From Leeuwenhoekiella aestuarii (GTDB lineage: Bacteria > Bacteroidota > Bacteroidia > Flavobacteriales > Flavobacteriaceae), in assembly GCF_004104055.1 (NCBI RefSeq), contig NZ_QOVJ01000003.1, forward strand, positions 124,001 to 188,000: a DNA stretch of 64,000 nucleotides, given 5' to 3'. The notes beneath the pieces were generated by a model. It had not been told where the DNA came from. It did not search any database and saw only the letters and a list, made by a program, of their open reading frames with translations. This document shows positions 1-9,050 of this stretch, piece after piece (position 1 is the stretch's first letter; every line of letters begins with the position of its first letter). The position numbers and the translations under genes are program-made.

Positions 1-660
1 ATTGTTTTAGTTTTAATGAATGGGCGACCTTTAGATTTAAGCAAACCTAACGATCAAGTACCTGCTATTTTAGAAACCTGGTTTTTAGGTTCTGAAGCGG
101 GTAATGCCATTGCAGATGTACTTTTTGGGGATTACAATCCTTCTGGTAAATTACCGGTTTCTTTTCCGCGTAACGTGGGGCAGGAGCCTTTGTATTACAA
201 CCAGAAAAATACCGGAAGACCTTCTAGTACTATGGTAACGTATTCTGGCTATCAGGACGGATCACGAGAGGCTTTATTCCCGTTTGGTTATGGATTGAGC
301 TATACCACTTTTGAATATGGAAAGCTTCAGCTGAGTGCTTCTGAATTTTCTGGGGATTCATGGATAGAGCTTTCCGTAAATATCACAAATACCGGTAATG
401 TTGCCGGTAAAGAAACAGTTCAGCTTTACATCCATGATTTAGTTGCCAGCCGCACAAGACCGGTAAAAGAGCTTCGTGATTTCCGTCAGGTTACTTTAGA
501 GCCGGGAGAAACACAAACAGTAAGCTTTACCATTTCGCCTAAAACATTAGCGTTCTATACAGCAAATAAGGTTTGGGAAGCAGAAGCTGGTGAGTTTGAT
601 GTGATGATAGGAGGTAATTCGGTTGATTTGCAAAAAGCAACTTTTCAATATAAAAATTAA
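1..660 (+). CDS. Glycoside hydrolase family 3, C-terminal part (beta-glucosidase type), truncated by window edge
   Basis: The frame is open from base 1, so the gene begins before the window. The visible part starts inside the GH3 C-terminal domain (VLVLMNGRPLDL, then the segment AWFLGSEAG-like ETWFLGSEAGNAIADVLFGD and NPSGKLPVSFPR, all typical of BglX-like enzymes). It ends with the fibronectin III-like domain of GH3 proteins (VQLYIHD, RPVKELRDF, LEPGET, FYTANKVWEAEAGEFDVMIGGNS). Such enzymes release glucose from beta-glucan oligosaccharides, usually in the periplasm. The stop codon overlaps the start of the GH16 gene by one base (TAATG), so both are co-transcribed and probably act together on laminarin-like beta-1,3-glucan. 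The exact substrate is inferred from that neighbour; the GH3 nucleophile domain is outside the window. Confidence 0.93.
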   Translation: MVLVLMNGRPLDLSKPNDQVPAILETWFLGSEAGNAIADVLFGDYNPSGKLPVSFPRNVGQEPLYYNQKNTGRPSSTMVTYSGYQDGSREALFPFGYGLSYTTFEYGKLQLSASEFSGDSWIELSVNITNTGNVAGKETVQLYIHDLVASRTRPVKELRDFRQVTLEPGETQTVSFTISPKTLAFYTANKVWEAEAGEFDVMIGGNSVDLQKATFQYKN

Positions 661-1421
661 TGAAAAAGCTCTTTTTACTTTGTGCTCTTATGGTGTTATA
701 TTCCTGTAAGGCACAACAGCCACAGTTGGTCTGGTCAGATGAGTTTAACGGTAATGAATTAGATCTTACTTCATGGAATTTTGAGTTAGGCGATGGTTGC
801 CCTAATCTTTGCGGTTGGGGAAATAACGAGCGTCAGGTTTATACGAAAGATAACCATAGATTAGAAGACGGCAAGTTGATTATTACCGCAAGAAAAGATG
901 GAGACCAATATACTTCTACGCGTATTACGACACAAGGAAAACATGTGTTTCAATACGGTAGAATGGAAGCTCGTGCAAAACTCGCTATAGGACAAGGAAT
1001 TTGGCCGGCTTTCTGGATGCTCGGTAGTGATATCAAACAAGTGGGGTGGCCTGCCAGCGGTGAGATTGATATTTTAGAATATGTAGGAAGAGAAGCGGAT
1101 ATGGTATATACCACATTACATGTTCCTGCCGGTCATGGAGATAGTGCTTTTAGTAAAAAAACAACGTTTGAAGCTATTGAAGAAGGCTATCACGTTTATG
1201 CAGCAGCATGGTCTCCTGAACAAATTGAATTTTTTGTAGATGATCAATCGGTATTTATTTACAATCCTGAAGATAAAAATAAAGCGGTTTGGCCATTTGA
1301 TCAGCCTTTCTATTTCATAATCAATATGGCTATTGGGGGAAACTTTGGAGGTCCTGAAGTTGACGATCGTATTTTTCCGCAGGAATTTAGTATTGACTAT
1401 GTAAGAGTTTACAAGCTGTAA
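660..1421 (+). CDS. GH16 family endo-beta-glucanase (laminarinase-like) lipoprotein
   Basis: A 253-residue protein with a lipoprotein signal (MKKLFLLCALMVLYSCK; Cys 16), so it is probably membrane-anchored. The GH16 catalytic motif GEIDILEYVG lies near residue 135 and has the ExDxxE form found in laminarinases, flanked by GIWPAFWMLG upstream and FYFIINMAIGGNFGG downstream. These enzymes cleave internal beta-1,3 or mixed beta-1,3/1,4 bonds in glucans such as laminarin. Length fits a catalytic domain with no extra carbohydrate-binding module. It is translationally coupled to the GH3 gene before it and is followed by a hairpin terminator, so it appears to be the last gene of a glucan-use operon. 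Laminarin as substrate is an inference from family and neighbour. Confidence 0.93.
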   Translation: MKKLFLLCALMVLYSCKAQQPQLVWSDEFNGNELDLTSWNFELGDGCPNLCGWGNNERQVYTKDNHRLEDGKLIITARKDGDQYTSTRITTQGKHVFQYGRMEARAKLAIGQGIWPAFWMLGSDIKQVGWPASGEIDILEYVGREADMVYTTLHVPAGHGDSAFSKKTTFEAIEEGYHVYAAAWSPEQIEFFVDDQSVFIYNPEDKNKAVWPFDQPFYFIINMAIGGNFGGPEVDDRIFPQEFSIDYVRVYKL

Positions 1422-1454
1422 GTCTTGATTTAATTTAGGGATTAATTATTATTT

Positions 1455-1487
1455 AAAAGGTTCTGTTGGTAAGACAGCGCCTTTTTT
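1455..1487 (+). terminator. Rho-independent terminator after the GH3-GH16 operon
   Basis: Arms 1455-1466 and 1474-1485 pair (AAAAGGTTCTGT with ACAGCGCCTTTT, one mismatch and one G-T pair) around a 7-base loop, followed by T residues to 1487. Confidence 0.7.
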
Positions 1488-1518
1488 GGGTTTCTGCCAA
1501 ATCTATTTAAATAGCAAG

Positions 1519-1526
1519 TATATTTG
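1519..1526 (+). promoter_or_regulatory. Bacteroidota -7 promoter motif for the FAD oxidoreductase gene
   Basis: TATATTTG matches the TAnnTTTG consensus exactly and lies 6 bases before the ATG at 1533. Transcription would begin at or next to the start codon, giving a leaderless or nearly leaderless mRNA. No clear -33 element was seen. Confidence 0.5.
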
Positions 1527-1532
1527 CAGTCT

Positions 1533-3089
1533 ATGAGCATACTTACTTCAATTACCATCAGACCTGAATTACTCGAAGAACGGGATTATATTTTGAAACA
1601 GGCTTTAAAAAAAGCCAGAGTAAAACCGAATATGGTTTCAGACTGGCGCATTAGAAAGCGCTCTATAGATGCTCGTAATAAACCGGTAAAATTGCAGTTA
1701 CAGGTTGAGATTTGGCAAACGGGAGAGAAGCGCAAAAGTCTTAATGCTTTTATTCCTCAAGATGTTTCACAAGCTCCTCAAATTGCAATAATTGGAGCCG
1801 GTCCTGCCGGACTTTATGCAGCTTTGCGTGCCATTGAAGCCGGTCTAAAGCCTGTAGTCTTTGAACGAGGAAAAGATGTGCGGGAACGTCGCCGGGACTT
1901 GGCCAAAATCAATAAAGATCAAATCGTAAATCCGGAATCTAATTACTGTTTTGGTGAAGGCGGTGCCGGTACCTATTCTGACGGAAAATTGTATACGCGA
2001 TCTAAAAAGCGCGGTAACGTTTTAAAGGGGCTCGAATGGTTAGTACATTTTGGAGCAGATGAGGATATTTTAGTTGATGCCCACCCACATATAGGTACTA
2101 ATAAGTTGCCCAAGGTGATTTCTGCAATGCGTGATGCTATACTTGAAGCAGGAGGAGCTGTTCATTTCAATGCTAAACTGACCGATCTCATTATTGAAAA
2201 TAAAGCCATTAAAGGAATCGTTATTAATCATGCAGATCATTTTGATTTTAATGAAGTCGTGTTGGCTACTGGTCATTCGGCACGTGATATTTTTTACTTG
2301 TTGCATGATAAAGGCGTTAAGATTGAAGCAAAACCCTTTGCGCTTGGTGTGCGTATAGAACATCAGCAGGAAGTTATTAACTACATTCAGTACCACGGAG
2401 AGACTGACAACCCTTATTTGCCACCAGCTGCATATAGTCTGGTAGAACAGATAGATGGGATGGGGGTATATTCTTTCTGTATGTGTCCCGGTGGAATCAT
2501 AGCTCCTTGCGCTACAGCTCCCGATGAGGTGGTTACAAACGGTTGGAGCCCGAGTAAGCGTAACAATCCGTATGCAAATTCTGGAATCGTAGTAAGTGTT
2601 GAGCCTAAAGATTTACCTGATTACGCACCAGATAACCCTTTTGTAAGTCTTGATTTTCAGAAAGCCGTGGAGCATGCATGTTGGGTTGCTGGAGGTAAGA
2701 CACAGCAAGTGCCCGCACAGCGTATGACTGATTTTGTAACAGGGAAACTATCTGATGATTTTCCTAAAACTTCTTACCAACCGGGAATTGTAAGTGCAGA
2801 TCTAAATATAGTTTTGCCAGATTTAATTGCTTCACGGTTGAAAAAAGCATTTGTGATCTTCGGAAAGAAAATGCCGGGCTACCTATCTAAAGATGCTGTT
2901 TTACATGCTCCGGAAAGCCGTACTTCTTCACCGGTTTCTATTCCTCGTAATCCTGAGACTTTAGAACATATAGCGATCAGTGGGCTCTATCCTTGTGGAG
3001 AAGGGGCAGGTTATGCCGGCGGAATTATGTCTGCAGCTATTGATGGTATCAACTGTGTAGATGCAATAGCTAAAAAGTATATATCCTAA
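1533..3089 (+). CDS. NAD(P)/FAD-dependent oxidoreductase (COG2509-like flavoprotein)
   Basis: About 518 residues with an FAD-binding Rossmann motif IIGAGPAGLYAALRA near residue 85, followed by VVFERGKDVRERRRDLAKI. Other family marks are NYCFGEGGAGTYSDGKLYTR, VVLATGHSARDIF and a C-terminal second nucleotide-binding part ending ...LYPCGEGAGYAGGIMSAAIDG. The pattern matches the widespread NAD(FAD)-utilizing dehydrogenase family whose substrate is not known to me. The frame can be extended to a TTG at 1524, but that codon lies inside the -7 promoter motif, so the ATG at 1533 is preferred. It is a single-gene unit that converges on the small lipoprotein gene after it. Confidence 0.88.
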   Translation: MSILTSITIRPELLEERDYILKQALKKARVKPNMVSDWRIRKRSIDARNKPVKLQLQVEIWQTGEKRKSLNAFIPQDVSQAPQIAIIGAGPAGLYAALRAIEAGLKPVVFERGKDVRERRRDLAKINKDQIVNPESNYCFGEGGAGTYSDGKLYTRSKKRGNVLKGLEWLVHFGADEDILVDAHPHIGTNKLPKVISAMRDAILEAGGAVHFNAKLTDLIIENKAIKGIVINHADHFDFNEVVLATGHSARDIFYLLHDKGVKIEAKPFALGVRIEHQQEVINYIQYHGETDNPYLPPAAYSLVEQIDGMGVYSFCMCPGGIIAPCATAPDEVVTNGWSPSKRNNPYANSGIVVSVEPKDLPDYAPDNPFVSLDFQKAVEHACWVAGGKTQQVPAQRMTDFVTGKLSDDFPKTSYQPGIVSADLNIVLPDLIASRLKKAFVIFGKKMPGYLSKDAVLHAPESRTSSPVSIPRNPETLEHIAISGLYPCGEGAGYAGGIMSAAIDGINCVDAIAKKYIS

Positions 3090-3094
3090 AAAAG

Positions 3095-3120
3095 CAAAGC
3101 CTCGCAAAAGCGAGGCTTTG
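3095..3120. terminator. Bidirectional hairpin terminator between convergent genes
   Basis: A perfect 11-bp stem (3095-3105 with 3110-3120, core AAGCCTCGC/GCGAGGCTT) with an AAAA loop. The A-run just before it gives a T-tract on the minus strand, so it serves the minus-strand lipoprotein gene best and can also end the oxidoreductase transcript. Confidence 0.85.
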
Positions 3121-3147
3121 AATTGAATTTCGTAAGCTTAAGACTTA

Positions 3148-3360
3148 TTATTCAGCTTGAGGAGCAGGTACAGCAGCGCTGTCAACTACAACTTCAGCAG
3201 GAGTTTCAACAGGAGCTTCTTCAACAGGAGCCTCTGGAGTTACTTCTTCCATAGAAGTTTCTTCCATTGTCTCTTCAGTTGATTCTTGAGCAGACTCTCT
3301 GCAAGAAAAAACAGTAATCATTAAGCTCAAAGCGAAACCAGCTAAAATATTGCGTTTCAT
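3148..3360 (-). CDS. Small acidic Glu/Pro/Val-rich lipoprotein
   Basis: A 70-residue protein starting MKRNILAGFALSLMITVFSC, a clear lipoprotein signal with Cys 20. The mature part is short, strongly acidic and low in complexity (repeated ETxEE, EEAPVETPAE patterns) with no predicted catalytic residues. Such tails are common in small Flavobacteriaceae lipoproteins of unknown role and may act as a disordered periplasmic or surface spacer. It has its own hairpin terminator downstream. The lipid anchor is seen in the sequence; the function is unknown. Confidence 0.75.
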   Translation of the reverse strand: MKRNILAGFALSLMITVFSCRESAQESTEETMEETSMEEVTPEAPVEEAPVETPAEVVVDSAAVPAPQAE

Positions 3361-3498
3361 AAATAAAGATTTATTGCGTTAAAAATGCGGGCGAATGTAC
3401 TTCAAATATGAATACGTGCAACACGACTCAGGCTGATTTTTAATATTTTTTAGCTAAAATTTTAAAGGGTGCATAACTGACTTAAAATCAAGTGTTAA

Positions 3499-3909
3499 TT
3501 AAGCATAGTATTTTGCCAAAGATGACATTTTTGATGCTAAAGCCTTATTGGCTTCCCCGTTTTCCTGGTCCCCATTTATTTTACTCAATTCTAAAAGAGA
3601 ATAATTCTCTACTAGTTGTTGAGATATAAATCTTTTAGACTTTTTAAGGTTTGCGATATTTATATTAAGTGCTTGATTAGTTACATCATAAGTCATAGAA
3701 CTCTTTTTAAAGGGATTCCAGTAGGTTTTAATAAGAATATCTGAATTGGATTTAGAGATCGAGTCCAATAAGATATTTATCTGGTCTCTTTTTTCTTCAG
3801 AGAAAATGTCTATTAAATGTTTTTGAAAAAAAGCACTGTGAAGTACCTCGCTCGTTCTTCTGACTGCACTACTGATGAGTGGGTTTTCACCTTTATAAAC
3901 TAAATTCAT
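3499..3909 (-). CDS. Hypothetical cytoplasmic protein (136 aa)
   Basis: An unrecognised protein of 136 residues with no signal peptide or membrane segment. It begins MNLVYKGENPLISSAVRRTSEV and has a charged, mostly helical-looking sequence (EEKRDQINILLDSISKSNSDILIK; NIANLKKSKRFISQQLVENYSLLELSK). It stands alone, with more than 100 bases of AT-rich DNA on each side. No homology to a named family can be claimed. The start ATG at 3909 is the first in the frame. Confidence 0.6.
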   Translation of the reverse strand: MNLVYKGENPLISSAVRRTSEVLHSAFFQKHLIDIFSEEKRDQINILLDSISKSNSDILIKTYWNPFKKSSMTYDVTNQALNINIANLKKSKRFISQQLVENYSLLELSKINGDQENGEANKALASKMSSLAKYYA

Positions 3910-4185
3910 GGGCGTAGATTTTTGTTAGTTATTAGTTATTAGTCAGAGAATTCGACTTGTAAAGGGGTTAATTATAAACTTACTTTATTAGATTTTAAGT
4001 TATATACGTATTGAAATAAATTAGATATTCTAACATAGAAAAACGATGAACAGTAAATTTTACATTTAAATGACTTGTAAAAATTAAGATTAACTGTTTA
4101 TAATCACCAAATTGAGCAGGGCGGTGCAGGATGAATAGATTATTGAAACTCATTATTTTTCAATATCATTTTTCAATTTATTTTT

Positions 4186-5568
4186 ATGAAAAACATATTT
4201 GCTTTTTTTCTGATTTCCATCTTGCTTATTAATACATCTTGTAAGAAAGAGGTATCCCGATCTCAGGTTCATAACTTAGTTATAGATACTACAACAGTGT
4301 TAGCGCCTTTTGGAAATTTTGAAGTTAAAACTCCAGATTTTAGTAATACACCTCAATTTTTAATTACTGATTTTGGTGCAGTTAAAAGTGATAAAATAAA
4401 AAACACGCAAGCGATTGCCGCAGCCATAGATTCTGCAAATGCATCAGGGGCGGGTACTGTAGTTATTCCTGAAGGTGAGTGGCTGACTGGAGCGATTCAT
4501 TTTAAGAGTAATGTAAATCTTCATTTAAAGGAAGGAGCGACGCTTTTATTTTCAGGAGATCCTCAAGATTATCTTCCGGCTGTACTGAGCACCTGGGAAG
4601 GTATGGAGTGTTATAATTATTCTCCACTTATTTATGCCTACGATTGTAAAAATGTAGCCATTACCGGTACAGGAATTTTAAAGGCAAAAATGGATATTTG
4701 GAAAGTCTGGTTTGCCAGACCTTCCGGTCATATGCAAAACTTAAAACGCTTGTATGAGATGGCTTCAAAAGATATACCTGTAGAAGAGCGGCAAATGGTT
4801 AATGATTCAGCTAATTTTAGACCACAGTTTATTCAGTTCAACCGCTGTAAAAATGTATTACTTGAGAATATTTCCATAGAGAACAGTCCATTCTGGGTGA
4901 TTCATCCGTATTTATCTTCAGATGTGACCATACGTAATGTACATGTATTTGCTCACGGTCATAATAACGATGGTGTAGATCCCGAAATGAGTCAGCGTGT
5001 TTTGATTGAAGATTGCGTTTTTGATCAGGGAGACGATGCGATCGCTGTAAAGGCTGGCCGTAACCAAGATGCATGGCGTCTCAATACACCGGTTAAAGAT
5101 GTAGTCATTCGTAATTGTATGGTTAAAAACGGTCATCAACTTCTTGCGATAGGTAGCGAACTGTCAGGCGGTGTGGAAAATGTGTATATGGAAAATTGCG
5201 AGGTAGCGCCTAATGCAAAGTTGAATCATTTACTTTTTATCAAGACTAATGAACGCCGCGGAGGATATGTAAAAAATATCTTCATGGAGAATATAAAGGC
5301 CGGTCGTATAGATAAAGGTGTTTTAGGAATTGAAACAGATGTGTTGTATCAATGGAGAGATCTGGTGCCTACTAATGAACGCAGATTGACACCCATTGAA
5401 GATGTTTTTATGAATAAGGTCACCGCAACTCATGTTGATTTTATATCTCGAATTTTAGGAGATGCTGAAAAGCCCATTAAAAACATTGAGCTAAAAAACA
5501 TAAAGGTAGATACTATACGAGATCAGGAACTGATTCACGAAAATGTTTCCGGATTTACCCGTAGCTAG
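4186..5568 (+). CDS. GH28 family polygalacturonase-like lipoprotein
   Basis: A 460-residue protein with a lipoprotein signal (MKNIFAFFLISILLINTSCKK) followed by a right-handed beta-helix. GH28 marks are present: ITDFGAVKSDKIKNTQAIAAAIDSA at the start of the helix, HNNDGVDPE near residue 258-266 (the N-D pair), FDQGDDAIAVKAG near residue 280 (the DD pair) and GHQLLAIGSELSGG near 314 in place of the usual GHG. The family hydrolyses alpha-1,4-galacturonan or rhamnogalacturonan in pectin. The third motif is GHQ rather than GHG, so the substrate may differ from plain polygalacturonic acid. The gene is monocistronic and ends in a strong terminator. Confidence 0.88.
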   Translation: MKNIFAFFLISILLINTSCKKEVSRSQVHNLVIDTTTVLAPFGNFEVKTPDFSNTPQFLITDFGAVKSDKIKNTQAIAAAIDSANASGAGTVVIPEGEWLTGAIHFKSNVNLHLKEGATLLFSGDPQDYLPAVLSTWEGMECYNYSPLIYAYDCKNVAITGTGILKAKMDIWKVWFARPSGHMQNLKRLYEMASKDIPVEERQMVNDSANFRPQFIQFNRCKNVLLENISIENSPFWVIHPYLSSDVTIRNVHVFAHGHNNDGVDPEMSQRVLIEDCVFDQGDDAIAVKAGRNQDAWRLNTPVKDVVIRNCMVKNGHQLLAIGSELSGGVENVYMENCEVAPNAKLNHLLFIKTNERRGGYVKNIFMENIKAGRIDKGVLGIETDVLYQWRDLVPTNERRLTPIEDVFMNKVTATHVDFISRILGDAEKPIKNIELKNIKVDTIRDQELIHENVSGFTRS

Positions 5569-5600
5569 TCTTGGGCAGTTTATATTGATTTACGTAAGAA

Positions 5601-5645
5601 AAAAGAGAAGTTTGAAGTATGAGTTCTATCTCAGACTTCTCTTTT
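5601..5645 (+). terminator. Terminator after the GH28 gene
   Basis: Arms 5601-5615 and 5631-5645 pair over 15 bp with one G-T wobble (core AGAGAAGT/ACTTCTCT), loop of 15 bases. The left arm starts with A and the right arm ends with T residues. Confidence 0.75.
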
Positions 5646-5938
5646 AATTATTCTTAAATTTAAAGGTTTGTTTTTAATATTTCTCAACGAAGATTCATTG
5701 ATTTTATAGAATATACATTTTGGTTAAAATACCAATAATTTATTTTGATATTAATGTTAAAATTTTAAGTTTTTAAGATTGTTTTAAGATATTACTGCTG
5801 TTTAATCAATTAGTTTAGAGCCTATCCTTTCAGGTCTTATCTTAAATACCACTGCGGAAAACACTTTTCTGTTTAGAAAATATTAAGATTTTGATTTTTA
5901 AGGCTAAAGCATTCATTAATCAAAACTTATCTGTTTTT
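5646..5938. other. AT-rich intergenic leader before the tldD-like gene
   Basis: About 290 bases with no coding signal. It must hold the promoter of the TldD/TldE operon, but no exact TAnnTTTG motif close to the start was found. Confidence 0.4.
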
Positions 5939-7579
5939 ATGAAAAGAAGAAACTTTGTTCAACTTACTGGTCTTGGAGCAGGAGCATTAATGTTACCTGT
6001 CTCGATGATGGGTAATGACATTGCTGCTGAAGCATTATTAGAACCCGGTCTGGATCTGTTTACCAAAAAATCCTTAGCAGATGTAGCATTGAATACTGCA
6101 CGTTCTCTAGGTGCTTCCTATGCAGATGCACGTATAGGCCGTTACCTCAATCAATATGTTTTTACCCGTGAAGATAAGGTACAAAACGTTGTGAATACCG
6201 AGTCTTTTGGGGTGGGTGTTCGTGTCATTGCAAACGGAACCTGGGGTTTTGCATCAACAAATGATGTGACCGATGCAGGTATTAAAAAAGCAACACAGCA
6301 AGCGGTTGCTATTGCAAAGGCAAATTCAAAAATACAAACAGACCCTGTGGTTTTGGCTCCGGTTGAAGCTCACGGTGAAGTAAGTTGGAAAACACCCTTA
6401 AAAAAGGATTTTAGAGAAGTACCGGTTTCTGAAAAAGTGGAACTGTTACTTGATGCAAACGCTGCCGCAATGAATGCTGGGGCCAATTTTGTGAATTCGG
6501 CTTTATTTATGGTAAACGAACAAAAATACTTTGCCTCAACAGATGGATCATACATCGACCAGGATATTCACCGCATCTGGCCAACTTTTGGGGTCACAGC
6601 CATAGATAGAGAAGCCGGTAAATTTAAATCCCGCCAGGCATTGAGTGCTCCTATGGGAATGGGATATGAATATATGGACGGTCTTGAAAGTGAAAAGCTA
6701 ATGAGTCCGGCAGGATTCAATCTGTATCGTAACAGTTATGATATTATAGAAGATGCAACTACTGCTGCAAAGCAGGCCAAAGAAATGCTTACTGCAGAGT
6801 CTGTACAACCGGGTAAATACGATTTAGTCTTAGAGCCTAATCACCTTGGGTTGACTATTCATGAATCTGTAGGTCACCCTCTGGAACTTGATCGTGTTTT
6901 AGGATATGAAGCAAATTATGCCGGAACCAGTTTTGCCACTCTAGACAAATGGAAATCCGGAGACTTTAAATACGGTAGTGATATTGTAAACATCGTGGCA
7001 GATAAAACGCAACCGCACTCTCTTGGTGCTGTGGGGTATGATGATGAAGGGGTGAAGACTAAGAAATGGGATTTAATTCGTAACGGTATCCTCGTCAATT
7101 ACGAAGCGATTCGGGATCAGGTAAGCATTTTAGATCAGAATGAATCTCACGGATGTTGTTATGCACAAAGCTGGAATGATGTGCAGTTTCAGCGTATGCC
7201 AAACATATCGCTTGAAGCAGGTAAAGAACCGTATTCTGTTGAAGAAATGATCAAAGATGTAGAAAAAGGAATTTATATCGCAGGTCGTGGTAGTTATTCC
7301 ATAGATCAGCAACGCTATAATTTTCAGTTTGGCGGTACGGTATTTTATGAGATAAAAGAGGGTAAGATTGTAGGAATGCTTAATGATGTTGCCTACCAGT
7401 CTAATACCCAAGAGTTTTGGAATTCCTGTGCAAAGATTTGTGATGAAGGCGACTACAGGTTGTTTGGGTCTTTCTTTGACGGTAAGGGGCAGCCTTCTCA
7501 GGTAAGTGCTGTTTCTCACGGTAGTTCTACAACGCGTTTTGACGGTGTGAATGTGATTAATACAGGAAGATCTGTCTAA
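5939..7579 (+). CDS. TldD-family metallopeptidase with twin-arginine-type signal
   Basis: About 546 residues. The zinc motif HESVGHPLELD (HExxxH) lies near residue 308, as in TldD. Family segments include YADARIGRYLNQYVFTRED near the N-terminus, NESHGCCYAQSW and GTVFYEIKEGKIVGMLNDVAYQSNTQEFWNS near the C-terminus. The N-terminus MKRRNFVQLTGLGAGALMLP is an RR-containing signal typical of Tat export, so this copy may be periplasmic. An earlier TTG at 5891 would bury that signal, so the ATG at 5939 is chosen. E. coli TldD works in the cytoplasm with TldE to degrade unfolded peptides and mature microcin B17. The TldE-like gene follows after 33 bases and is surely its operon partner. Confidence 0.9.
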   Translation: MKRRNFVQLTGLGAGALMLPVSMMGNDIAAEALLEPGLDLFTKKSLADVALNTARSLGASYADARIGRYLNQYVFTREDKVQNVVNTESFGVGVRVIANGTWGFASTNDVTDAGIKKATQQAVAIAKANSKIQTDPVVLAPVEAHGEVSWKTPLKKDFREVPVSEKVELLLDANAAAMNAGANFVNSALFMVNEQKYFASTDGSYIDQDIHRIWPTFGVTAIDREAGKFKSRQALSAPMGMGYEYMDGLESEKLMSPAGFNLYRNSYDIIEDATTAAKQAKEMLTAESVQPGKYDLVLEPNHLGLTIHESVGHPLELDRVLGYEANYAGTSFATLDKWKSGDFKYGSDIVNIVADKTQPHSLGAVGYDDEGVKTKKWDLIRNGILVNYEAIRDQVSILDQNESHGCCYAQSWNDVQFQRMPNISLEAGKEPYSVEEMIKDVEKGIYIAGRGSYSIDQQRYNFQFGGTVFYEIKEGKIVGMLNDVAYQSNTQEFWNSCAKICDEGDYRLFGSFFDGKGQPSQVSAVSHGSSTTRFDGVNVINTGRSV

Positions 7580-7612
7580 ATTCTTTTATCTAACTAATTA
7601 ATACAAAGTACA

Positions 7613-8929
7613 ATGGCAATATATACAGAAGAAGAAGCACGTAAGATATTAGAGAAGGCAATGAGCTTTTCTAAAGCTGATGCGTGCGTGATTAACCTTG
7701 GCGGAAGTGAAAGCGGCAATATTCGTTATGCCCGAAACACCGTTTCTACGGCTGGGCACCAATCTAATCAAAGTCTAGCAGTTGAAGCTAGCTTTGGAAA
7801 GAAATCAGGCACAGCAACTATAGATGAATTTGACGATGCTTCCCTAGAGAAAGTAGTGCGTCGTGCAGAAGAACTGGCGCAACTTTCTCCTGAGAACCCA
7901 GAGTTTATGGAGCCTCTAGGACCCCAAACTTATGATGAGTCGGTGAGCTATTCAGAAGCTACAGCAAATACAACTCCGGAATTTAGGGCAGATGTTGCAG
8001 CAAAAAGTATCAAACCTGCAAGTGAAAAAGAGGTAACCGCAGCTGGGTTTTTGGATGACGGTGCCGGTTTTAGCGCTATGCTCAACTCAAACGGACTTTT
8101 CGCTTATAACAAGTCTACAAATGTTGATTTCACTGTGACTATGCGTACCGATGATGGTACAGGTTCTGGTTGGGTGACGCGTGATTATAATGATATTTCA
8201 AAATTTGATGCTGAAGAAGCTTCTGCAATAGCAATTGATAAAGCGGTAATGTCGCGCGAGGCAAGAGCTATTGAACCGGGGCGTTACACGGTGATACTGG
8301 AGCCTGCTGCTGCAGAAGAGTTACTGGGTAATATGGGACGTGCCTTTAATGCACGTACTGCAGATGAGGGGAGAAGCTTTATGTCTAAAGAAGGCGGCGG
8401 AACAAAGTTGGGTGACAAAATTGTAGATGAGCGTGTGACCATCTGGTCAGATCCTCTGCACCCAGATGTGCCCACTTCAACCTGGAGTGGTGAAGGTTTA
8501 CCACGGAAAAAAACAATATGGGTAGAAAATGGAGTAGTAAAAAACCTGGCGTATGACCGGTATTGGGCATCGCAACAAGGGGTTGATCCGGTACCGTATC
8601 CCAGCAATATGATTATGCAAGGTGGTGATGCTTCGCTTGATGATATGATTAAAAGTACAAAACGCGGAATTTTAGTTACGCGTTTCTGGTATATTCGTTC
8701 AGTAGATCCACAAACCATGTTGTTTACAGGTCTAACTCGTGACGGAACGTTTTACATCGAAAACGGTCAGATCAAATACCCGGTGAAGAATTTCCGTTTT
8801 AATGAGAGTCCTGTCATTATGCTCAACAACCTGGAAGAGTTGGGTGAGCAGGTCCGCGTTAATGGTAACCTTATCCCGTATATGAAGATTCGAGACTTTA
8901 CATTTACCAGCCTTTCAGATGCTGTGTAA
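7613..8929 (+). CDS. TldE/PmbA-like partner subunit
   Basis: A 438-residue TldD/PmbA-family protein lacking the HExxxH zinc motif, which is the usual sign of the non-catalytic TldE (PmbA) partner. Recognisable segments are KADACVINLGGSESGNIRYARN at the start, PGRYTVILEPAAAEELLGNMG in the middle and LTRDGTFYIENGQIKYPVKNFRFNESP near the end. It has no signal peptide, unlike the catalytic partner upstream. In E. coli the two form a heterodimeric protease. A good terminator follows, separating it from the DUF4159 cluster. Assignment to the family is firm; the peptide substrate is unknown. Confidence 0.9.
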   Translation: MAIYTEEEARKILEKAMSFSKADACVINLGGSESGNIRYARNTVSTAGHQSNQSLAVEASFGKKSGTATIDEFDDASLEKVVRRAEELAQLSPENPEFMEPLGPQTYDESVSYSEATANTTPEFRADVAAKSIKPASEKEVTAAGFLDDGAGFSAMLNSNGLFAYNKSTNVDFTVTMRTDDGTGSGWVTRDYNDISKFDAEEASAIAIDKAVMSREARAIEPGRYTVILEPAAAEELLGNMGRAFNARTADEGRSFMSKEGGGTKLGDKIVDERVTIWSDPLHPDVPTSTWSGEGLPRKKTIWVENGVVKNLAYDRYWASQQGVDPVPYPSNMIMQGGDASLDDMIKSTKRGILVTRFWYIRSVDPQTMLFTGLTRDGTFYIENGQIKYPVKNFRFNESPVIMLNNLEELGEQVRVNGNLIPYMKIRDFTFTSLSDAV

Positions 8930-8947
8930 GTATTTAATACAAACAAA

Positions 8948-8986
8948 AACTGGTTACTTTTTTAAGTAGCCAGTTTTATTTTTTTC
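8948..8986 (+). terminator. Terminator after the tldD-tldE pair
   Basis: AACTGGTTACTT pairs with AAGTAGCCAGTT (one G-T pair) around a short T loop, followed by a T-rich tract to 8986. Confidence 0.85.
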
Positions 8987-9050
8987 AAACAAAATACTGG
9001 AGTTTGGCTTATGGTTAAAACCAAACGTCACAAGTAAATTTAAACCCTCA

